In this document: piece after piece, positions 1 to 8,119 of the stretch
Layout of the letters: each line of letters starts with the position of its first letter
Numbering within the stretch: the stretch's first letter is position 1
NCBI RefSeq assembly: GCF_002909485.1
Contig: NZ_PPXG01000003.1
Span: 310,001 to 374,000, forward strand
Direction: 5' to 3'
Length of the DNA stretch: 64,000 bases
Source: Stutzerimonas stutzeri
GTDB lineage: Bacteria > Pseudomonadota > Gammaproteobacteria > Pseudomonadales > Pseudomonadaceae
Notes under the pieces: model-generated
The model's input: the letters and a program-made list of their open reading frames with translations, nothing else
What the model was told of the DNA's origin: nothing
Databases searched by the model: none
Made by a program: the position numbers and the translations under genes

Positions 1-460
1 GCCAACGGCAGCAAGCGCAACGGCCAGCCCACCGATAGCCGCACCCAGGCCCATCCCAAGGTGCCTCGCCGAGGTGTTCAGGGAGGCTCCGGTACTGCTG
101 CTGGCTGGGGCGCTATGGAGCTGGAAGCTTTGCACGACCGGAGAAACCATACAGCTGATGGTCTCCAGGGCATCACGCACGGGATGAAGATGGCGCTGTG
201 CAAGCTCAGCGGAATGTCGCAGCGCCAGGCAGAAGGTGAGAAAAATCACCATGGCTAGGCGAGACCGACGTGATCGGCCAGCCAGTCGCCCAGATAGCCG
301 CCCAGAGCCGCCAGGCTGATCAGCAACCGCAGGCCGCTCACCGTGGAAACGTCGGTCATTCCAAGCATCGTCGCTAGATACGGCGTGAAATAGAGGATGA
401 GATGTCCACCGAGCAGCAAGATAGAGACGGCCTGCGCCAGCTAGAGCGGTCGATGGCTCA
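1..460 (-). pseudogene. Decayed MFS transporter remnant (cut by window edge)
   Basis: No intact reading frame is present, but conceptual minus-strand translation gives two pieces of an MFS drug or sugar efflux permease. One, at about 270-440, reads GGHLILYFTPYLATMLG, then VSGLRLLI and GDWLADH; this matches the start of the second six-helix half of DHA1-type permeases, where GGxLADR ends a helix. The other, at about 1-80, reads LNTSARHLGMGLGAAIGGLA and resembles the helix-11 region. An in-frame stop follows the first piece, and the linking sequence does not look like an MFS protein. I infer a dead gene whose 3' end lies outside the window. The family call rests on motif memory only. Confidence 0.55.
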
Positions 461-595
461 GTTGTCTCAGAAAACCGCCCGACCAGCAGGGGTGCTAGAA
501 CGGCTGTCGGGTATGGGGCTTGCGGTGCACCCTCCGCTCTCGCCGCTGCGCGGCGAAAGACGGAACTGGCTACCCAGAGGCCGTGCCGCGTCGCT

Positions 596-1798
596 TCAGA
601 GTAGTGCCCAGTGCTGCGCTGCCTGCCATCCCAGCGAGGCGATGGACAACACGGTGGCGCCGACGAGCACCAGGCGCTGATGCGACAGGCTCAGCGCTTG
701 CTTGGCCACCAGAGCGCTCAGATGGTCGGCCAACTGCTCCTGTGAATTCGTCAGGTTTTCACGCTGGCTTTCGAGTGACCGGACCAGGGATTCTTCCATT
801 GCCGCTGAGCGATGCTTGACGTCGGCTTCGTGGGCTTCGATTCGTTCCTGCATGCTGTGGCTATGAGCCAGCTGCCACTGGTCCTGCCTTTCAGCCTGGG
901 CGGCATGCTGTTCGCTCAACGTAGCGATGCGGCTGTCCTGTGATGCAGCTCGTTCGCTCTGTTGCACCTCGAACGCTTGTGCATCCTGCAGAAGCTGCTT
1001 GTGAAACGTCTGATTTTCCTCTGCCAGTTGGGTGAGCTCGGTGCGGTTCTGCTGCGCCTGTACGTCCATCGCATCGGCCAGGCGCCTTTCGTTTTCCACC
1101 TGGCGCCGCTCCACCTCATCGAGCCCCGCCGCCAAGCGATTCAGACAGTGCTTTTCAACTTCCTCCATCTGTTGTTCCAGGTTGTTGCGCAATGCCTGGC
1201 CGGCGCTGTCGATCCGTTGTTCGGCTTCGGTCACTAGACGTACGCAGCCCACCAGTTTCTGTGCCTGCTCCTGAGTCAGGCCCTTGGCTTCCAGAAGTCC
1301 CTGATTCGCGGCATTGATCGCGTCCTGTTGTTCGCCCAGCTGAATCTGTTGCGCAAGGATTCTCTCATTCTGCGCCTGGAGTTCTTCAGCCTGCTTCTTC
1401 AGCAGATTCTGCTGTTGCAACAGAAGGTTCTGCTGGTCGCTCAGTACTTTGGAGATGGCGGTGTTGACCACCAGTAACTGGGACGATTTCTGCGTCAGTT
1501 GACCGATCGAGGCATTGAGGTCCAACTGTGCTTCCTGGATCTTGTCGCTGCGGCCGTAGAACCAGTTGCCGACGAAGTTTCCCTCTTTTTTCTCCTCCCT
1601 GAGCTTGGCCAGGCGCTTGGCTTCGGACTGGACCTTCTGCTGGTCGTCGTTGAGGCCGTGCAGCAATTCCTTAATGTTGCTCTGCTGGATGATTCGCTCG
1701 GGCACGCTCAGGTTGGAAAATGCCTGCACGATCTGCAGTTCCTGGGAGTTTTCCGCGCCAGACTTGGTGACGGCGGGCGCTGTTGTTTCGAGGGGCAT
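596..1798 (-). CDS. Long coiled-coil protein with C-terminal membrane anchor, last gene of WYL-SUKH-HNH cassette
   Basis: This 400-residue protein has a short N-terminal region, then an almost unbroken Gln/Glu/Ala/Leu-rich coiled coil from about residue 60 to 365. Repeated QQQNLL and QAQ runs are visible. It ends with one hydrophobic segment (about 376-396, LVLVGATVLSIASLGW) and a few residues, as in a tail-anchored protein. No enzymatic motif is visible. It starts 87 bases after the stop of the upstream HNH-like gene on the same strand, so it is probably co-transcribed. Some databases may label similar proteins as RdcB-type diguanylate cyclase regulators; I could not verify that and do not rely on it. 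A role as membrane scaffold or sensor for the neighbouring effector is inference. Confidence 0.8.
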   Translation of the reverse strand: MPLETTAPAVTKSGAENSQELQIVQAFSNLSVPERIIQQSNIKELLHGLNDDQQKVQSEAKRLAKLREEKKEGNFVGNWFYGRSDKIQEAQLDLNASIGQLTQKSSQLLVVNTAISKVLSDQQNLLLQQQNLLKKQAEELQAQNERILAQQIQLGEQQDAINAANQGLLEAKGLTQEQAQKLVGCVRLVTEAEQRIDSAGQALRNNLEQQMEEVEKHCLNRLAAGLDEVERRQVENERRLADAMDVQAQQNRTELTQLAEENQTFHKQLLQDAQAFEVQQSERAASQDSRIATLSEQHAAQAERQDQWQLAHSHSMQERIEAHEADVKHRSAAMEESLVRSLESQRENLTNSQEQLADHLSALVAKQALSLSHQRLVLVGATVLSIASLGWQAAQHWALL

Positions 1799-1885
1799 TG
1801 GCTGTCCTGTCGAGGCTGCGTGGGTTGGGGCGGTCGAATACGCGGTGCATCACGCCCTTCGCGCGATGAGTCCGCGTGGGTTGGT

Positions 1886-3544
1886 TCAGAGGGTTTTCAG
1901 GAATTCGTCGATTTCTGCCTGGCTCTCGTCGATGTAATTGATCATGCGTCGGCTTTTCTCGACCTGTTCTCGGGTGCTGGCCACGGCGCTGTCGAGGCTG
2001 GCCAGTGCTGCGGCTGATGCAAGGCCTGCATTGCCCAGGGTTGCGCCCGTCTGGCGGTACAGCTCAATCGATTGGGTATAGCGCTCGACATTGCCCAGCG
2101 ACGCTTCGGATAGCGTCACCAGTTCGGCGGCGAAGACCTCTCGCCTCGCTGCATCAGCTATCAGTTCGTCGAGCAGGCGCTCCCCCCGGGCATGGCGATC
2201 GAAGAGGCAGTCGATCTGGTACGCCAGAAACGACGACAGCAGGCCGCTGGCGATGCCTACCAGCACGGGCGTGAGCAAGTCGGCGAAGGGCTTGAGGAAG
2301 GGAATGGTGGCAATGAAGGTGGCGACCGTTTCCGACAGCAGGATGCCCACCGAGCTGATCACCACGGTGCCGAGAAGCTTGAGGCCTTCCTGCAGGGCCT
2401 GGGCCTGGGTCATGTGTGCGGGTGGAAAGAGCATCATCCTGGCCGCACGGAACAGGCCAAGCAGGCCTTCGCGGATCATGCTGACGAAGCGCTTGGCAGT
2501 GGACAGGAAGTTGTTCAGCAGGAAGGTCAGCAGGTTGCTGACGAAACCGCTGACACCACCCTGGATCATCTGCGAGAGCGCCGCCGGCACCTTCCGTGCC
2601 ACCTGTTCGGCCACATGCATCAGGCGCTGGCCGATCTTCCTCAAAAGCGACTCACCCAATTCGACGCCATGCCGGATGAGCGCTTTCACCTCGTTGAACA
2701 GAGCGTTGACCAACTCGGTCAGCAACATGCCAAGCGCTTGGCGAGCCCCCATCAAAGCGGCCTGTTTGCCGCCCGTAGCAAGCAGCTCCGTGGCCTGCTT
2801 CTTGAGCAGTGCCCGGTTCGCCGTGCTATCGATGTGCTTGCGGGCAGTATCGTGTTTCTCCTGGATCAGCTCCTCATCCGCGCCGAATTTCTGCGCGTTG
2901 GTTTCGCCGTTCTCACGTTCCTTGGCAGCCCACTCGCGCAGGTCCTCGTCGCCTTTCGACCCGTTGAGGGGCTGGTTGGTAAGGGCCAGGTTCTCATCGC
3001 TGTTGACCACTTCACGAATGCGGCTGACGTCTACGGTCTCGCCGTCCTCGGACACCTGCCCAAGTGCGAGATGCATTTTGGGGTCGCTGTGCGTTTCCGA
3101 AATGGAGACGACGTGATCCAGTTCGGCACGCGCTTCTTCTCCGTTCTTCAGCTCCACTGTGCCGTCGGCGCGCACGGTTTGTCCGGTGTACTCGTCCCGG
3201 CCTTGGGCTATCCGCTCGTCGCGCTTGTCTTTCCAGGTTTTCCCGCCTGCCGTATCGGCGTTTTCCTGCGTCTTGATCTCGTACTCGGCGCGTACCTGCT
3301 TGTCGTACTTCTTGCGCGAGTGTTCGTGGAGTTTCTTGTCGGAGTCGGTAGCGACGTAGTCGTCGTCTTCGCGCGCGAAGTTATGAAGCGTGGTGACGTT
3401 CCCGCCGTTGCGGTCGACGTCCTTGAACATGGCGGTGGACAGGCCGAACGTGCCGATGACTTGGGAAAGTACCTGCTGCTGGCAGTCGTCGAACAGCTTC
3501 TGCAGGCGCTGCTCGCGCGTCATCGTGGTGAGCGTAGTTTCCAT
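1886..3544 (-). CDS. HNH-like nuclease-motif protein with hydrophobic C-terminal half
   Basis: The protein has 552 residues. Residues 143-144 are an Asp-His pair in ELDHVVSIS. Residues 184-197 read ENLALTNQPLNGSK, the Asn-x-Leu...Asn-x-x-Lys arrangement of HNH (beta-beta-alpha-metal) nucleases. The N-terminal 140 residues are charged, and a basic region (KTWKDKRDERIA) precedes the motif. Residues 325-350 are amphipathic, and about 392-412 and 418-443 are hydrophobic enough to span a membrane. The C-terminus is helical and Ala/Glu-rich. The gene begins 10 bases after the SUKH gene ends. I do not recognise the full-length family. The nuclease assignment is inference from the motif, and the last metal-ligand position is not a clear His. 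Confidence 0.72.
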   Translation of the reverse strand: METTLTTMTREQRLQKLFDDCQQQVLSQVIGTFGLSTAMFKDVDRNGGNVTTLHNFAREDDDYVATDSDKKLHEHSRKKYDKQVRAEYEIKTQENADTAGGKTWKDKRDERIAQGRDEYTGQTVRADGTVELKNGEEARAELDHVVSISETHSDPKMHLALGQVSEDGETVDVSRIREVVNSDENLALTNQPLNGSKGDEDLREWAAKERENGETNAQKFGADEELIQEKHDTARKHIDSTANRALLKKQATELLATGGKQAALMGARQALGMLLTELVNALFNEVKALIRHGVELGESLLRKIGQRLMHVAEQVARKVPAALSQMIQGGVSGFVSNLLTFLLNNFLSTAKRFVSMIREGLLGLFRAARMMLFPPAHMTQAQALQEGLKLLGTVVISSVGILLSETVATFIATIPFLKPFADLLTPVLVGIASGLLSSFLAYQIDCLFDRHARGERLLDELIADAARREVFAAELVTLSEASLGNVERYTQSIELYRQTGATLGNAGLASAAALASLDSAVASTREQVEKSRRMINYIDESQAEIDEFLKTL

Positions 3545-3554
3545 GGGAGTTATC

Positions 3555-4064
3555 TCAGGCGGTCTTGCGCATGATGAAATTACCGAACCAGTCGGCGAAG
3601 GAGGGTGCGAGTAGCGTGCGCAGGGGCATGTCGTGAAGTACTTCGATCACCTGCCCGTAATGGCCCTGATCGGCCGGAGCGAGGTCCAGGCACAGATAAT
3701 CGCCGCCGCCGTCGGAGGCGAAGGGCAGCCATTCCTTGTCCCACCAGGACGCTCTGATGCCGATATCGGATTCGGGGGTGCGCGCGGCGAAGTCACCACC
3801 TTCCAGCAGGGCCGTCCAGGCGGACCAGCTCAGCGTGATCTGCCGGCTCGAGAGGAATTCGTAGTCGTCGAACAGCCAGCCGGCCTGGCCACGCTGGCCA
3901 TCATGGATTTTCAGGCAGGCGGTGAAGTCAGCGGGCAAGGGTTTGCCCAGCAGTTGTTCCAGAGCCGCTATGGCGGTGTCGCCAGCCGGAGGGTTGAGGT
4001 CTGCCTGACGAGCCGGATCATTTGTGGCCAGCCAGTCTTCCAGGTGTTGCCAGAGCTCGTTCAT
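3555..4064 (-). CDS. SMI1/KNR4 (SUKH) family protein
   Basis: The likely start is the ATG at 4064, which overlaps the stop of the WYL regulator gene in an ATGA; a longer upstream extension in this frame has no protein-like character. The 169-residue product fits the SUKH fold: IAALEQLLGKPLPADFTACL followed by KIHDGQ, then WLFDDYEFLSSRQI, a DIGIRASWWDKEWLPFA stretch, and GGGDYLCLDL near the end. These are the usual SMI1/KNR4 landmarks (acidic ligand-binding face, LP-x-D-(F/Y), nG). SUKH proteins are common immunity proteins of nuclease toxins, so this one could restrain the HNH-like product of the next gene. That pairing is inference from gene order. Confidence 0.85.
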   Translation of the reverse strand: MNELWQHLEDWLATNDPARQADLNPPAGDTAIAALEQLLGKPLPADFTACLKIHDGQRGQAGWLFDDYEFLSSRQITLSWSAWTALLEGGDFAARTPESDIGIRASWWDKEWLPFASDGGGDYLCLDLAPADQGHYGQVIEVLHDMPLRTLLAPSFADWFGNFIMRKTA

Positions 4065-5092
4065 GGTGTTGCCTTGAGGGCCGGCGCCGTCGCTTCGTAG
4101 CGACGACGCATCAGTTCCAGTTTGGAGCGGATCTGTGTTTGCCATACCGTCGCTTCGTGAACCTGGATGTTGTCGTTCAGCCCGAATATCCACCAGAGCG
4201 TTTCCTGATCCTGCGGGACCCGAGCGCGCAGGCGCTGCCAGTCGCTTTCGGCAAGTGGTTCCAGGCTCTGGTCGGTGCTCAGCGGGGTTTCCTTGAGGAG
4301 CCAGGCGATCTGTGGTGACACGTCCGCTACCAGCTCCACATCGCCTACCAGGGTCGAGGCATTGAAGCCGTTTCGGATGTAATGGTCGACATCGAGGGGC
4401 TCGCTGCAATCGGCGGCGGCCTCCAGGCATTCACCCTGCTGGATGCGATACATCGCGAACTGGCGAAGGTCGCCATAGCCGTCGACGGTGCCTATCAGGT
4501 AGCTGATGGAGTGCCGGGAAACCAGGCTAGCGGGGTGCAGCGGCAGCTCCTTGCGCTCGGCCTTGCTCCGGCTGAGGTAGGAGACCCTGAGCCGTCGGCG
4601 CTCCAGCAGGGCGGTCGACACTTCTCGCCAGACAGCGGCATGCACCTGGGCGGGCAGCAGGGCCTTGCCGTTGGGATGGGCACGCACACGGCGCGCCCAG
4701 TGTGCGAGATCGTTCTGGCCGAGGTCTTCCAAGTAATTGCGTGCCTTGTTGAACTGCGGACCCAACAGATTGATGACCGACTGCGGCAGCAAGCTCTTCA
4801 GATGACTTTCGGCCAGGACGAGCGCGAGTGCCGTCGACGGCTCCATGTCTCTGAGGTCGAGCGGGGTGTCCTTGGTGTGGCTCCAGCGATAACGGCCGCT
4901 ACTTTCATCACTGATCAGCGAGAAGGGGATGGAGAGTCGATTCAGGTCCCGCTGGACGGTGCGCAGATCCACCGAGAATCCACGCTCATGCAGTTTTTCC
5001 AGCAGCGTGGGAGAGGAAACATATCTTGAGTATTCGGGAATCAGGCGCAACAAGGTGAACAGCCTGAGTAGCGTATCCTTCGCTTCGGACAT
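4061..5092 (-). CDS. WYL-domain transcriptional regulator
   Basis: The 343-residue protein has an N-terminal winged-helix region, with LLEKLHERGFSVDLRTVQRD as recognition part and RLSIPFSLISDESSGRYRW as wing. The middle is helical. A WYL domain follows at about 165-245, where the signature reads ISYLIGTVDGYGDLRQFAMY (Ser in place of the first Trp). A C-terminal extension comes last. WYL regulators control many phage-defence operons, usually as repressors that sense nucleic acid or nucleotide ligands. Here the gene is first in a four-gene operon, overlaps the SUKH gene by four bases, and has an inverted repeat between its promoter region and start, consistent with autoregulation. The ligand is unknown. 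Confidence 0.9.
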   Translation of the reverse strand: MSEAKDTLLRLFTLLRLIPEYSRYVSSPTLLEKLHERGFSVDLRTVQRDLNRLSIPFSLISDESSGRYRWSHTKDTPLDLRDMEPSTALALVLAESHLKSLLPQSVINLLGPQFNKARNYLEDLGQNDLAHWARRVRAHPNGKALLPAQVHAAVWREVSTALLERRRLRVSYLSRSKAERKELPLHPASLVSRHSISYLIGTVDGYGDLRQFAMYRIQQGECLEAAADCSEPLDVDHYIRNGFNASTLVGDVELVADVSPQIAWLLKETPLSTDQSLEPLAESDWQRLRARVPQDQETLWWIFGLNDNIQVHEATVWQTQIRSKLELMRRRYEATAPALKATP

Positions 5093-5103
5093 GGGTTACT
5101 ACC

Positions 5104-5120
5104 TTACATATTTCCTGTAA
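5104..5120. promoter_or_regulatory. Inverted repeat, candidate WYL operator
   Basis: TTACA-N7-TGTAA lies 12 bases upstream of the ATG of the WYL regulator gene and overlaps its leader, just before an AAGG ribosome site. A repressor bound here would block the whole cassette. That it is the regulator's operator is inference from its position; the arms are only five bases long. Confidence 0.4.
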
Positions 5121-5410
5121 CTGCCAGATACGTGACGCCACGAACATGGCAAGCTTATCCTGCTTGATGGCTACTCGCCATGTTCTATTTTCAGCCGGTG
5201 GTTTCCGCATTCGACAGGCGGGGGTATTGGCAAGTGACAGCTGGCAGGTAGGCGTCATCTCTGACGACGGGAGCCGGAAACAAGCATGGCGCAGCCGCAC
5301 AACAGTTCATGTCGCGTTAGCGGGTTCCGTTGTTTGTTGGGCGGGGCGAGGGTTGCGTAAAGCGTCGGTGGCCTGTGGCGAATACTGCGATCATGCAAGG
5401 CCAACAACGT
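5121..5410. other. No gene recognised upstream of the cassette
   Basis: This stretch should hold the cassette promoter. I see no convincing -35/-10 pair. Open frames on both strands have no recognisable protein content, although the plus strand stays open for a long way by chance. Confidence 0.5.
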
Positions 5411-5436
5411 ACAAAGGCGCCTGTGGGCGCCTTTGT
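5411..5436 (-). terminator. Rho-independent terminator of the gloA remnant
   Basis: An 11-bp perfect stem (ACAAAGGCGCC) with a four-base loop lies 25 bases beyond the stop codon of the gloA fragment on the minus strand. It closely resembles the typA terminator at 5920. Confidence 0.7.
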
Positions 5437-5460
5437 TCTCGAATCCTTTGCGTTCCGGCT

Positions 5461-5580
5461 TCAGTTGCGACCCCTCTCGCCCAGCAAATCGGCCTGGACG
5501 CTCTCGATCCAGTAGCCGTCAGGGTCGCTGATTAAGGCGACGTTTCTCATGCCCTTGTCCAGGCGTTTGATGAAATTAAC
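5461..5580 (-). pseudogene. gloA: C-terminal fragment of lactoylglutathione lyase (glyoxalase I)
   Basis: Translation of the minus strand from 5580 gives [19 protein letters not shown] followed by GYWIESVQAD and a stop. This is the end of glyoxalase I, where the conserved DPDGYWIE holds the last metal-ligand Glu. Everything upstream is missing: the coding sequence stops at base 5580, exactly where a typA remnant begins on the opposite strand. The fragment keeps its own stop and terminator, so only the 5' part of the gene was lost. Confidence 0.75.
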
Positions 5581-5900
5581 TCGCTTCGTGACCCAGAAGG
5601 CTTGCAAGGCCGGCCTGCGTTCGATCGTCGTGTGAACAAAATCGACCGTCCGGGCGCGCGACCTGACTGGGTCATCGACCAGATCTTCGACCTGTTCGAC
5701 AACCTCCGCGTCACCGACGAGCCTCGACGCCCCGATCCTCTACGCCAGTGCACTGAACGGAATCGCCGGCATGGGCCACAACAACAGGGACGCTCATCGC
5801 CGACGACGAACTGGTCGAAGTGACGCCGAAGTCGATCCGTCTGCGTAAGAAGTACCTCAACGAGAACGACCGCAAGCGCTTCGAGCGCAGCAAGGTCTAA
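5579..5900 (+). pseudogene. typA: typA (bipA) remnant with large internal deletion and frameshifts
   Basis: Plus-strand pieces read [18 protein letters not shown], then [20 protein letters not shown] and LFDNL, then [15 protein letters not shown], all from the GTPase domain of the ribosome-associated GTPase TypA/BipA (NKID is the G4 motif). Without an intervening body the sequence then jumps to [20 protein letters not shown] plus ENDRKR and a stop, which is the extreme C-terminus. The pieces lie in different frames, with a two-base loss before VNKID. Most of the roughly 600-residue protein is missing. The cell presumably has an intact typA elsewhere, so this is a duplicated or rearranged scrap. 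Confidence 0.8.
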
Positions 5901-5919
5901 ATCCCGTTGCGGAAAACAT

Positions 5920-5944
5920 AAAGGCGCCTTCGGGCGCCTTTTTG
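5920..5944 (+). terminator. Terminator of the typA remnant
   Basis: A nine-bp stem AAAGGCGCC with a TTCG tetraloop and a following T-run lies 20 bases after the typA remnant stop codon. It probably came along with the gene's 3' end. Confidence 0.8.
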
Positions 5945-6411
5945 CTTTCTGCGGATTCTCTCGCTGTCGTTGCTCGAGCGATCTGGCATCGCTGCCATAC
6001 ACCACGGGCTTTGCCTGAGCTGCCCGCGCGGCAGCGAGAGCTTCCGTGTGGTCGTCGCAAGCATCCAGGTCGTTGCTGAGCCAGCTGAGAACTGCTCCTG
6101 CTGAGCTTGGTTGGTGATCGGAGGGTGATCTAGGCGAGCCTCCAGGACATTCGCTCAAGCGAGTCTTTCTGCGACGGAAAAGTTATACAAAACCTCTATA
6201 GCGTACGCCGTTGAGGCTGCAGCAGCAGATGTTGATGCGCTGTTGAGCCCTTTCTGCTTGGTGTGAGCAAGAGTGGTGTTAATAAAAACTTGTACAAATA
6301 ATGCCAATATGACACTGTGCTGTACAAGTTTTGGCCCGGCTTGGATCAGCGTCGGCCAATTAACGGCTGACCGCATTGGCTGCCTCGCAGCCTGGCTAGG
6401 AGAGATGCTTC
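5945..6411. other. Gene-poor leader of the first chemoreceptor gene
   Basis: No supported gene. A minus-strand frame at about 5990-6130 reads LSNDLDACDDHTEALAAARA, which looks coding-like but which I cannot assign; it may be another remnant. The last 200 bases are AT-rich and hold the candidate promoter at 6284. Confidence 0.4.
6284..6310 (+). promoter_or_regulatory. Possible sigma-28 (FliA) promoter for chemoreceptor gene
   Basis: AAAAACTT-N11-GCCAATAT matches the flagellar sigma consensus TAAAGTTT-N11-GCCGATAA at 5 of 8 and 6 of 8 positions with the correct spacing, about 100 bases before the gene. Moderate match only. Confidence 0.4.
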
Positions 6412-8049
6412 ATGAACAAGCAGATGTCGGTATCCGCACGCCTGGGTTTGGGGTTCTTCGTGATTCTGGCGCTGATGGTGGCTGTAGCCGTGGTCAGTGC
6501 GCTGAAGGTTGGCGTGATTGACCGGAGCATGAGTCAGATCAGTGCCCAGGCCGGGTTGAAGCAACGGTATGCGATCAACTTCAGAGGCAGCGTGCATGAT
6601 CGCGCGATTGCCGTTCGCGACGCCGTCAGCGCTGCTGATCCGACTTTTGCCCGGGCGCAAGTCGCCGAAATCGAGCGACTGGCGCAGCTGTACGCCGACT
6701 CGGCGGTGCTGATGAAGGCGATGCTCGCGCAACCCTCCGCCGATGCTGTCGAAAAGCAGCTGATGATGCAGATCGAAGGGATCGAAGCGAAAACCAACGA
6801 GCTGACGCGGCAGGTGGTCGAACGGCGCTTCAACGAGGGCTCGGATCGGGCCTATGGATTCCTGCTGGAGAGCGTCGCAGGGGCGTATTCCGAGTGGCTG
6901 CGCCTGATCAATGCATTCATCGACCATCAGGAGCTGAGCATCACTGAAGACGTCACCATCGTGCGTGACACCGCTAGCGGCTTTCTCACGCTGATCGTCG
7001 CGGTGACGGGGGTGGCGGTGCTGCTCGGTGCGCTGATCGCTGTGCTGATCATCCGCAAGCTTCGCTCGACGCTGGGTGCCGAGCCTGACGAGGTGGCTCG
7101 GGTGATTGGCAATCTGGCCGATGGTGACCTGAAACAGGTGATCGTCACGCCTTATCCGGACAGCGTCATGGGCGCCACGGCGAAGATGGCCAGCCGCTTG
7201 ACCGCGATCATCGATGAGGTGCGGGCCGCCGCCGATGGGGTTGGCGTGGCATCGGGCGAGCTCCGCGTCTCATCGGCGAACAGCAATCAGCAGATCCAGC
7301 GTCAATCGGCAGAAGCCGAACAGGTCGCCACGGCAATCAATCAGATGGCGGCGACCGTAAGCGAGGTCGCCAGCTTCGCCGCCCGGGCTGCCATCGCGGC
7401 GAAGAGCGCCGACGAGCAGGTCGAGACCGGAACTCGCATCGTGGGTGAAACAGCCGCGTCCATTCAGAACCTGGCCAAGGTTCTGGAGAGCGCTACCGAG
7501 ACGGTCAATCAGGTATCGGCGGAAAGCGGCGACATCGAGAAGATCCTGCAGGTGATCACCGCCATCGCCGAGCAGACCAACCTGCTGGCCCTAAACGCAG
7601 CTATCGAGGCGGCTCGGGCTGGAGAGCATGGCCGCGGCTTTGCGGTAGTGGCCGACGAGGTGCGCTCCCTGGCTAATCGTACGCAGCAGTCCTCCAGCGA
7701 AATCAGCGTGATGATCGCCTCTTTGCAAGCCGGTGCGGGCAAAGCAGTGGAGGTCATGCAGTCGAGCAAGCAGTTGGCTCAGCAGACCGTGGCGCAGACG
7801 CTGCAGGCTGAAGATGCGCTGGCCAACATTCGCCAGGAAGTGGGCTCGATCAACGAAATGAACGCACAGATCGCGACGGCCTCCGAGGAGCAAAGCGCAG
7901 TGGCCGAGGAGGTCAACCAGAGCGTGACGCGGATTCACGACTCGACAGTCGCCAGCTCGGCTGCGTCGAATCAGGTCGCCTCTTCCAGCCAGGACCTGAC
8001 TGCGCTGGCCCAGGAGCTGAATCGGAAGGTTGGCTACTTTCGCGGCTGA
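6412..8049 (+). CDS. Methyl-accepting chemotaxis protein, four-helix-bundle sensor
   Basis: A 545-residue inner-membrane receptor that passes a periplasmic ligand signal to CheA/CheW. TM1 is at about 11-30. The periplasmic part (31-188) is all helical, as in 4HB receptors, and TM2 is at about 190-212. A HAMP-like linker ([20 protein letters not shown]) follows, then the long signalling hairpin with the highly conserved tip [20 protein letters not shown]. It ends YFRG without a CheR-binding pentapeptide. AGGAGAG precedes the ATG. Monocistronic, with a terminator 20 bases downstream shared with the convergent transporter gene. It adjoins a carboxylate transporter and could sense a related ligand, which is inference. 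Confidence 0.93.
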   Translation: MNKQMSVSARLGLGFFVILALMVAVAVVSALKVGVIDRSMSQISAQAGLKQRYAINFRGSVHDRAIAVRDAVSAADPTFARAQVAEIERLAQLYADSAVLMKAMLAQPSADAVEKQLMMQIEGIEAKTNELTRQVVERRFNEGSDRAYGFLLESVAGAYSEWLRLINAFIDHQELSITEDVTIVRDTASGFLTLIVAVTGVAVLLGALIAVLIIRKLRSTLGAEPDEVARVIGNLADGDLKQVIVTPYPDSVMGATAKMASRLTAIIDEVRAAADGVGVASGELRVSSANSNQQIQRQSAEAEQVATAINQMAATVSEVASFAARAAIAAKSADEQVETGTRIVGETAASIQNLAKVLESATETVNQVSAESGDIEKILQVITAIAEQTNLLALNAAIEAARAGEHGRGFAVVADEVRSLANRTQQSSSEISVMIASLQAGAGKAVEVMQSSKQLAQQTVAQTLQAEDALANIRQEVGSINEMNAQIATASEEQSAVAEEVNQSVTRIHDSTVASSAASNQVASSSQDLTALAQELNRKVGYFRG

Positions 8050-8068
8050 TGTCTCCGGCGTCTGAACG

Positions 8069-8100
8069 AAAAAGCCCCGACCGCAAAGGCCGGGGCTTTT
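8069..8100. terminator. Bidirectional terminator
   Basis: The stem AAAAGCCCCG...CCGGGGCTTTT has A- and T-runs on both sides. It lies between the convergent chemoreceptor and transporter genes and can serve both. Confidence 0.85.
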
Positions 8101-8119
8101 GTCGTTCCTGATGGTCCGA

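Noticed and set aside
2192..3574. 460-codon plus-strand open frame
   Set aside because: Antisense shadow of the HNH-like gene; no ribosome site, and composition typical of GC-rich reverse frames.
5945..6160. Minus-strand coding-like segment
   Set aside because: No start, ribosome site or recognised family; reported only as part of the gap.
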